A DNA stretch of 5,580 nt from Bacteroidota bacterium. GTDB lineage: Bacteria; Spirochaetota; Spirochaetia; JABMQR01. Every line of letters begins with the position of its first letter. Within the stretch, counting starts at the first letter, position 1. Where the stretch lies: assembly GCA_013202335.1 (NCBI GenBank), contig JABMQR010000207.1:1-5580 (forward strand). Direction: 5' to 3'. The notes below the pieces were generated by a model. The model did no database searches. It had not been told where the DNA came from and saw only the letters and a program-made list of their open reading frames with translations. The translations under genes were made by a program, and so were the position numbers. Below are positions 1 to 5,580 of this stretch, piece by piece.

Positions 1-60
1 GACAGTTTATTGCGGTGCCAGCCATCGAAGTACACACTATTACTCACACAGGGGGAGAAG

Positions 61-67
61 AAGGAGG
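61..67 (+). promoter_or_regulatory. Strong Shine-Dalgarno site deciding the epimerase start
   Basis: AAGGAGG sits 7 bases before the ATG at 75, an ideal ribosome binding site. It favours 75 over the in-frame GTG at 15, whose upstream bases are not purine-rich. The ATG overlaps a TGA at 76-78 that closes another reading frame open from the window's left edge, so this could be a coupled start behind an upstream gene. Confidence 0.65.
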
Positions 68-74
68 CAGGAGA

Positions 75-1013
75 ATGAAAAATAAGAAACAAAATAAAAA
101 ACTCACTACTGCCCAAAAGACTTTAAAAAAGACTGAAAAAATTTCCCCCGATGCACTCCTCCTTCTCGGCGATACCAATTCAACCTTATCAGCAATAGCA
201 GCAAAAAGATTAAAGATCCCTATATTCCACATGGAAGCCGGGAACCGCTGCTTCGATGAAAACCTTCCGGAAGAGACAAACCGCCGTATCGTGGATCATA
301 TAGCTGATGTGAACCTCTGTTATAGCGAACATGCCCGCCGGTACTTGAATGCCGAGGGAGTGACGAAGGAACGTACCTATGTAACCGGGTCTCCCATGGC
401 CGAAATTCTTACTGCCAATCTTGAAAAAATCAAGGGAAGCAACATACTCGAAACCCTGGAACTCCAACGTGACAAGTATATTCTCCTATCTGCTCACCGT
501 GAAGAGAATATTGATAGTGAAAATAATTTTCTGGCTCTTATGCAGGCAGTTAATGCTCTTGCTGAGACCTATGATATTCCAGTTATTTACAGTACGCATC
601 CCCGCAGTGCAAAGTTTATAGAGCAGCGCAACTTCAAATTTCACCCGCATGTACGAAATCTAAAACCCTTTGGGTTTTCAGATTATAACCATCTACAGAT
701 GAACGCTTTCTGTGTAGTCTCAGACAGCGGGACTATCCCTGAAGAAGCTTCTTACTTCAAGTTCCCTGCTGTGTCGGTACGTACCAGTACCGAACGACCC
801 GAGTCTATGGATAAGGGGAACTTTGTAATAGGCAGTATTACTTCTGAGCAGGTGTTGCAGGCTGTTGATCTTGCAGTTACCATGCATAAAAATGGTCATC
901 TGGGAGTTTCTACTCCGGATTATATGGATGAGAATGTGAGCACGAAAGTTATCAAGATTATCCAGAGCTATACGGGGATTGTGAATCGGGTGGTGTGGGG
1001 GCACTATATTTAG
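75..1013 (+). CDS. wecB: Nonhydrolysing UDP-N-acetylhexosamine 2-epimerase (WecB/Cap5G-FnlC family), N-terminally truncated
   Basis: Family members epimerise C2 of UDP-HexNAc sugars (UDP-GlcNAc to UDP-ManNAc, or the UDP-6-deoxy-talosamine to UDP-L-FucNAc step of Cap5G/FnlC) in the cytoplasm for surface-glycan synthesis. Counting from the ATG (312 residues), I see GDTNST at 32-37, HMEAGNRC at 52-59, PEETNR at 65-70, SAHREEN at 139-145, STHPR at 173-177, SDSGTIPEE at 216-224 and TERPE at 239-243. These carry the equivalents of E. coli WecB Asp95, Glu117, Glu131 and His213. The C-terminus (KIIQSYTGIVN) looks complete. Missing is the N-terminal Rossmann portion with the GTRPE..K and TGQ motifs; about 25 lysine-rich residues stand in its place. 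Full-length members have about 360-380 residues. I chose the ATG at 75 because AAGGAGG lies 7 bases upstream. The frame is open back to the window edge, and a GTG at 15 is in frame but has no such site. It may be inactive, or one half of a split gene. The exact substrate is not determined; wecB is used at family level. Confidence 0.85.
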   Translation: MKNKKQNKKLTTAQKTLKKTEKISPDALLLLGDTNSTLSAIAAKRLKIPIFHMEAGNRCFDENLPEETNRRIVDHIADVNLCYSEHARRYLNAEGVTKERTYVTGSPMAEILTANLEKIKGSNILETLELQRDKYILLSAHREENIDSENNFLALMQAVNALAETYDIPVIYSTHPRSAKFIEQRNFKFHPHVRNLKPFGFSDYNHLQMNAFCVVSDSGTIPEEASYFKFPAVSVRTSTERPESMDKGNFVIGSITSEQVLQAVDLAVTMHKNGHLGVSTPDYMDENVSTKVIKIIQSYTGIVNRVVWGHYI

Positions 1014-1017
1014 GTTA

Positions 1018-2724
1018 CTAAAACGAAATTTTTTTCTTCCCTTTCATTAGCGGTAAATAATACGTAATTTTACCTGTAAGAATTGAAGAAATATTAGAAA
1101 CAGAACATACCTTATTTAATTTTTTTGAGTTAATCCACCTTTGGATTTCTTCAGCTTTACTAGTTATAAGGCTATCAAAATCTTTAATCCCTTTAACAAA
1201 ATATTTTATACTTAGATTCAAACATAATTTTTTTATTTCTGGATTGAAATATATTGAGAATTCGTTTATTTCTGATTCAGATATAAATGCAGAGCCCATA
1301 AAAACCAATCTATCAAAAATACTATCTGATGCTTCAGATCTATATAGTGAAGGATCAAGATCTCCTTCTCGATTCCAAGTCTGTATATTATCACAAAACA
1401 TAAGTAAAGAAATAATTGGAAATTTAGAAAACTCAAATTCTCCAATACACTTTTCCTTTATCTCCCATTTTGCAGTAATGTCAATGTAATTATGGCAAAC
1501 AATAGCTAACGCAGCCTCGTAAATAATCTCTCTCTTGTTTTTCTCAAGTTTTTCAATTGGGATCATACATAATAGTCGGTGTGCACTTAAAATACCATGA
1601 TCTTTAAATATAGTTTTTTCACCATTAGTATTCTTTATTATTTTCTTATGATTATATGTAATAGCAACCATATCAATAAAATTAAACAAAAAAGGTGTAT
1701 CAGGATATTTTGATTTAACATATGCTCGTAAACATTCCATATTATTATCAAAGCTACTATCATCCCTTATATCCTGATAATTTATTGTTGTGTTAGGAAT
1801 TAGAGAAGACAATACTTTGCCTATATTTTCATTATGCTCCTCTAAATATGCATAATCATGAAAGAGTGCAGCTAATGTCCAAGAGGAAATTAGTGAGCTG
1901 TTCAGTGATAATTCATTTGACAAACTTGTTTCAAGCTTTTTTGAATCAAAGTATTTGGATAAAATTTCATACCCGATCCAAAAAACATTCCCAGTATGAC
2001 TTACATGGTCTCTTAATTGTGGGTCAACAATAGACAATATTAGATGACTTTTTACTAAATTCAGCATAAATAATTGTTCTATCTCAGGATTTCCAACCGA
2101 AAGATAACTAAACATTTCCCTTAAGCTAGCTGTAAATAAACTGAATCTACGAATTGTCGAACGGTTTGTATAAAAGCTATCCAATGCCTTGATAAGGTAA
2201 TCATCGTTACATAAAGAATCATTGGAGATTATTGAGTTTCTTACTTCTAGATAAAATGTTGAATCATGAGGAATTCTTAACTTTAAAAACTCATTAATTT
2301 CAGCTATAACATTTGTTGGGAATCCCCTTTTAACAATTACCCTATCTGCCCCATTCCTAATTGCTGCTCTAGCTACACCACCATCTGATGCCTGAGTAAA
2401 CACTATTATTGGGATTCCTAGTTTCTCACTTGATAATGCTTTACAATATTTAAAGCCAGATAATGTATCATCTTCAACTTCTTTGTCTTCAATACCAAAT
2501 TCATGAAGTAATCTATTTTCATAATCATTCAAAGCAGCATCAATTAATACAACAGCTGGTTCCATTTTACAAACCATTTCTAAAAAGTTTTTTATTTCTT
2601 CTTCTTTACTAGGATTCTCAGTGCAAGGAGTAAATGGAAAACACTCCCATTCCTTCTTCGCAACACTAGCTAGTTTTGTGACCTCTTCTTGCTTATCCTC
2701 TACATATAGCATAACTCTTTTCAT
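1018..2724 (-). CDS. Response regulator: REC receiver domain fused to an HD metal-dependent phosphohydrolase domain
   Basis: Numbered from the ATG at 2724 (568 residues). Residues 1-150 are a receiver domain: acidic pair E9-D10 in YVEDKQ, phosphoacceptor D62 in VVLIDAAL, T110 in PIIVFTQ and K132 in VIVKRG. The T-to-K spacing is as in CheY, but about 18 extra residues lie between D62 and T110. A helical linker follows. Residues about 232-454 are an HD domain: H240 (RDHVSHTG), H289-D290 (ALFHDYAY), H376 (KDHGILSAH), H411 (AIVCHNY) and D445 (MFCDNIQTW). This H-HD-H-H-D order suggests a two-metal site. There is no GYP motif, so it is not a standard HD-GYP cyclic-di-GMP phosphodiesterase; the substrate is unknown. 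The tail is basic (KGKKK). The start at 2724 overlaps the upstream stop as ATGA. An in-frame ATG at 2742 would add six residues but has no ribosome site. No signal peptide or membrane segment is evident, so the protein is probably cytoplasmic. I infer that phosphorylation or docking by the upstream protein controls the HD output. Confidence 0.85.
   Translation of the reverse strand: MKRVMLYVEDKQEEVTKLASVAKKEWECFPFTPCTENPSKEEEIKNFLEMVCKMEPAVVLIDAALNDYENRLLHEFGIEDKEVEDDTLSGFKYCKALSSEKLGIPIIVFTQASDGGVARAAIRNGADRVIVKRGFPTNVIAEINEFLKLRIPHDSTFYLEVRNSIISNDSLCNDDYLIKALDSFYTNRSTIRRFSLFTASLREMFSYLSVGNPEIEQLFMLNLVKSHLILSIVDPQLRDHVSHTGNVFWIGYEILSKYFDSKKLETSLSNELSLNSSLISSWTLAALFHDYAYLEEHNENIGKVLSSLIPNTTINYQDIRDDSSFDNNMECLRAYVKSKYPDTPFLFNFIDMVAITYNHKKIIKNTNGEKTIFKDHGILSAHRLLCMIPIEKLEKNKREIIYEAALAIVCHNYIDITAKWEIKEKCIGEFEFSKFPIISLLMFCDNIQTWNREGDLDPSLYRSEASDSIFDRLVFMGSAFISESEINEFSIYFNPEIKKLCLNLSIKYFVKGIKDFDSLITSKAEEIQRWINSKKLNKVCSVSNISSILTGKITYYLPLMKGKKKISF
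2721..2724 (-). promoter_or_regulatory. ATGA stop-start overlap coupling the two - strand genes
   Basis: Read on the - strand, the TGA closing the PRTase-ATPase gene (2723-2721) overlaps the ATG of the REC-HD gene (2724-2722). Only a weak purine stretch (GGACGGA) lies upstream, so the second gene is probably translated by ribosomes finishing the first. This supports an operon with matched output of sensor and regulator. Confidence 0.7.
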
Positions 2725-5580
2725 TTTATTAGTTCCGTCCATATTACTAGTTTTATAACAACTTCAAAGGTGAATTGGTCATCGAAACATGGTTTCCAGA
2801 CAAGGTCACCTCCAAATTCATTTAATTGTAATTTTGTTTTTGCTAATCCACTTAGTTTCTGATCCTTCAAGCTCACACAATATGTATTATCATTGACTAT
2901 TGAAATCTCAATTGTATTTAATGAATCAAATTGATTCCTCATTACAATTTGTGAATTATTTGTATCATTATACGTTTTGAAATTTATAATAACATTTGAA
3001 CTAGAAGCGTCATCTAATGAATGCTTGTGAATATTTTCTAATATTTGCTTAAATCCATTTGAAAAAGCCCTTCTATCAACCAGTACTTGAATAGGACTAT
3101 TTTTAACTTTTTCTTCAATATTAATATTTAACCTAAATTCCTTATTTTTATCTGGAATAAATGTTTCTATCGCTTGGTTAATTTCATCTGCTAGTCTAAT
3201 TTTATAATGATCTATTATATGTGTGGGATCAATAAATTCATGATCTGAAGCAAACCATGTTTTATACAATTGCCTAAAAATAATTTTTGATTCATTATAA
3301 TCTTCTTCATTTAATTCTATCTCTTTATTGTTTTTTTTAACTTCAAGTTTTTGCATTTCCCTCAACAAATCCTCTGTTTTTGTTAATAGAATGTTTATTT
3401 CTTTTTTATAATCAGGATTAATTGGTAACAATACTTTAGTTACACTAAGCAACGTAAGAAAATCATTGCTACTAATAAGAATTCTGTAAGAATATTGGCT
3501 AGAAGTTCCAAATTTTTCTTCCGTAGTACCATCACAGATTTTAAACAAATCATCTAATTCACTTCTAAGATAATAATGATTAGGTTTACCATGATTAATG
3601 TAATCGGCAATAGTAAGTACAGCTTGTCCTATAGAGCCAACTTTCTTATTTTTATTATTACAATAACTTTTCAACCATTCAATAAATATTTCTGAGGATT
3701 CTGAAGTTTCTTTAGTATCCACTTTTTCGATTTCTTTTAAAATTAAATTGAAAACACTTTCACGAGCCTTAGTAGTAGTTTCAGGAATTTCATACCATTG
3801 AAGCCAGGAATCAATCAAAGCAACAATCCCATCAAATACCAATCTTGTTTCTACGAAAAATGTTAACTTAGAAAAAAGAATTGTAATAATTGCTTCAATT
3901 TCATCAAAACTGGGTTTTTTAAACAAATACCTTTGCACTAACTCTCTTAAAAACAAAAGGATACATTCTTTCTTATCTTTCTCTTCTGCATTAAAAATAA
4001 TTGATAGTAATGATTGAATTTCATTTCCTAATAGAATATTTTCATTAGAACTACTATCATCTTGTATGACAATTCCCATGTGAAAAACCATTCGACTTCT
4101 TACTAAAGTTTTCAATAAAACAGATTCTTCTTGAGCTGGCATTTTTACTTGTTCATATAATTTAGATTTTAACAAATCATATATATTAAGTTGAATTATA
4201 GATAAGTATTTTGATAATCTAAAAATTTCTTCAGATGAAAGTAGTGTTTTCCTATTAATTTTCAAGTGCTTTCTTTCATGTGTTGTAATAAGCATATTTT
4301 CAGATTCCCACCATGACAAAAACTCTCTAGAATAATGACAAAATGAATTAGAGTGATACGCTGTTTGAATCCTTTTTGTAAGATTACATAATGGGCAATT
4401 TGTTTTTGAGTAAACTTCATTAGGGATACTTATAAAAGAGGAAAATTGTATTTTTTTGTTGGTAATAATTTTTAACCCTGACCAAAAATCACAAGTAGGT
4501 TTCGACATGCGATTTGCGAAAATAATTATATGTGTTATGCATTCTATTTCTGATGCTTGCTCACCATTATTATTGCTTATTTTATTCTCAGTCTGATCTT
4601 TTAATTTCTTATTAAATTTTATCAACCTAGAAATCTCAGACAAAATTCCCTTAATGGTTGTCCCGGTAAAAATACTAACATCTAGTATTAATATTGGTTT
4701 TGTTAGAAGTTCCTGTACATCACTAGTACCTTCTTGATATGAATCAAGCATGGAATATCCAATCCTAACCTCATCTTTCGTAGTTCTGCAAGCCATTTTG
4801 AAATGAACCAAATTGGTTGATCTAAATTTATGTTTTAATTCATCAATGATATAATAGATGGAGGAGTGGCTTGGATAGATAATCAATTGAATTTTATTAT
4901 TAATGATATATTGAAAAATTGAAGTGACTAATGAAATAAGAAATCCTCTATTGTTAAATATCTTTTCATAGTCTATGAATATTTCGGAATGGTGATTACC
5001 ATCCTCAAAATGACCATAATTAATAGATTTGTTTTTTGTTAACAAATTGACTAAAGCAGTTGAATTATTATAGTTGAAATACTTTTCACCAAGAACTCCA
5101 ACTCCTTTTAAAAAATATTTAAATTGCTCATCATTATTTCTATCTTCAATTTTTTGAATAACTAAATTCACGGGATGCAGATAATACTTTATTTCAAGCT
5201 TATCTACTTCATCCTCAACAGCATCATTAAATAGAGTTATTACATTCTTTTTAAACAAATCTTCAAATTCATTATCATTTTTCCTTATTTTCTTCGATCT
5301 TATATCAGCAAGTGTTACTAATCCTATTATATTAATTTCATATTGTGTCAATAAAGTCTTAGCAAGTCTTTTTGCTGTAGTTCCACTAGATACAATATCT
5401 GCAAAAATAAGAACATTCTCACCCTTTTTCATATTCACATCTTGAATTGATTCAATAATTGTATCGTACGAATTGAAAACATGATGTGAACAATTAATAT
5501 TATTATCACTTAATCCATCAACAATTTTGTGAACAAACCAATGAAGTGGAGAGGTGTTTTTTGCAAGTAATTTTTCCCCA
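2721..5580 (-). CDS. Large signalling protein with tandem phosphoribosyltransferase-like domains and a C-terminal GHKL/histidine-kinase-type ATPase; 5' end outside window
   Basis: The frame is open from the stop at 2721 to the right edge (952 residues visible), so the start lies outside; the GTG at 5438 falls inside the first domain and is unlikely to be the start. Numbered from the visible N-terminus: PRTase 1 has the PRPP-loop motif VLIFADIVSSGTTA (56-69), followed by the expected helix and INIIGLVTLAD strand. PRTase 2 (about 197-392) has IIYPSHSS and then ILILDVSIFTGTTI (296-309). Next come CPLC (395-398) and a later C414-H415, a possible metal site. Residues 420-780 are mostly helical with no recognised domain, ending in a charged, probably coiled-coil stretch. 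About 832-942 is a HATPase domain: an N-box with ILENIHKHS (846-854), a degenerate G1 (VNDNT, without the usual glycine), SGLAKTK and FGGDL. No convincing phosphoacceptor histidine helix is seen; HEFIDP (780-785) vaguely resembles an H-box. No membrane segments are evident. It is translationally coupled to the REC-HD gene. Family name unknown to me. Probably a cytosolic sensor of PRPP or nucleotides (inference). Confidence 0.8.
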   Translation of the reverse strand, partial: GEKLLAKNTSPLHWFVHKIVDGLSDNNINCSHHVFNSYDTIIESIQDVNMKKGENVLIFADIVSSGTTAKRLAKTLLTQYEINIIGLVTLADIRSKKIRKNDNEFEDLFKKNVITLFNDAVEDEVDKLEIKYYLHPVNLVIQKIEDRNNDEQFKYFLKGVGVLGEKYFNYNNSTALVNLLTKNKSINYGHFEDGNHHSEIFIDYEKIFNNRGFLISLVTSIFQYIINNKIQLIIYPSHSSIYYIIDELKHKFRSTNLVHFKMACRTTKDEVRIGYSMLDSYQEGTSDVQELLTKPILILDVSIFTGTTIKGILSEISRLIKFNKKLKDQTENKISNNNGEQASEIECITHIIIFANRMSKPTCDFWSGLKIITNKKIQFSSFISIPNEVYSKTNCPLCNLTKRIQTAYHSNSFCHYSREFLSWWESENMLITTHERKHLKINRKTLLSSEEIFRLSKYLSIIQLNIYDLLKSKLYEQVKMPAQEESVLLKTLVRSRMVFHMGIVIQDDSSSNENILLGNEIQSLLSIIFNAEEKDKKECILLFLRELVQRYLFKKPSFDEIEAIITILFSKLTFFVETRLVFDGIVALIDSWLQWYEIPETTTKARESVFNLILKEIEKVDTKETSESSEIFIEWLKSYCNNKNKKVGSIGQAVLTIADYINHGKPNHYYLRSELDDLFKICDGTTEEKFGTSSQYSYRILISSNDFLTLLSVTKVLLPINPDYKKEINILLTKTEDLLREMQKLEVKKNNKEIELNEEDYNESKIIFRQLYKTWFASDHEFIDPTHIIDHYKIRLADEINQAIETFIPDKNKEFRLNINIEEKVKNSPIQVLVDRRAFSNGFKQILENIHKHSLDDASSSNVIINFKTYNDTNNSQIVMRNQFDSLNTIEISIVNDNTYCVSLKDQKLSGLAKTKLQLNEFGGDLVWKPCFDDQFTFEVVIKLVIWTELIK

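Noticed and set aside
1019..1036. T-run just after the epimerase stop, as a terminator
   Set aside because: The run (about 1029-1035) is preceded only by a 4-base A-T pairing, too weak for an intrinsic hairpin, and it lies within the opposite gene's coding tail. A U-rich archaeal-type terminator cannot be excluded.
1244..1489. Open frames antisense to the REC-HD gene (also 1848-2033) and inside the epimerase region (44-232 and 720-1004 on the - strand, 421-621 on the + strand)
   Set aside because: All lie within the better-supported genes, show no recognisable motifs or ribosome sites, and are explained as overlaps of long coding frames.
1363..2031. HD-GYP cyclic-di-GMP phosphodiesterase, suggested by the REC-HD order
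   Set aside because: The HHE...DG.GYP signature is absent, so an RpfG-type assignment is not supported.
2721..2742. Start of the REC-HD gene at the ATG at 2742
   Set aside because: It has no ribosome site, and the six extra residues precede the first strand of the receiver; the ATG at 2724 gives the usual receiver N-terminus and a classic ATGA overlap.
1..5580. CRISPR repeats, tRNA or rRNA genes, insertion-sequence ends
   Set aside because: I saw no regularly spaced direct repeats, cloverleaf-like segments, transposase motifs or terminal inverted repeats; the window is almost entirely coding.

Overview
The window is a junction between a surface-polysaccharide gene and an AT-rich accessory locus. 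The host is a prokaryote that I cannot place. The epimerase resembles, from memory, the Cap5G/FnlC-type C2 epimerases common in Bacteroidota, Firmicutes and methanogenic archaea. The strong Shine-Dalgarno sequence (AAGGAGG) at its start argues mildly against Bacteroidota, which rarely use one.

Layout. On the + strand, 75-1013 encodes a nonhydrolysing UDP-HexNAc 2-epimerase. It lacks the usual first ~70-85 residues and has a short lysine-rich leader instead. On the - strand, converging on it with only 4 bases between the stop codons, are two co-transcribed genes. The upstream one (2721 to the right edge, 5' end outside the window) encodes a very large protein of at least 952 residues. It has two phosphoribosyltransferase-like (PRTase) domains, a CxxC candidate metal site, a long helical middle and a C-terminal GHKL/histidine-kinase-type ATPase domain. 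The downstream one (1018-2724) encodes a receiver (REC) domain fused to an HD metal-phosphohydrolase domain. The two overlap by ATGA, so their translation is probably coupled. No stretch over 300 bases lacks a gene, and I see no RNA gene, CRISPR array, insertion sequence or attachment site.

How the genes may work together. The - strand pair has the logic of a two-component system: a sensor ending in a kinase-type ATPase, and a receiver controlling an HD hydrolase output. What is unusual is the input, a pair of PRTase folds, which suggests sensing of PRPP, nucleotides or related metabolites. The output could cleave a nucleotide or nucleotide second messenger. Its AT-rich composition, its place beside polysaccharide genes and its architecture would suit an accessory stress or anti-phage system, broadly analogous to Detocs, where a phosphorelay controls a receiver-linked nucleotide-destroying effector. 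That role is inference only. The domain assignments come from reading motifs, without any database search.
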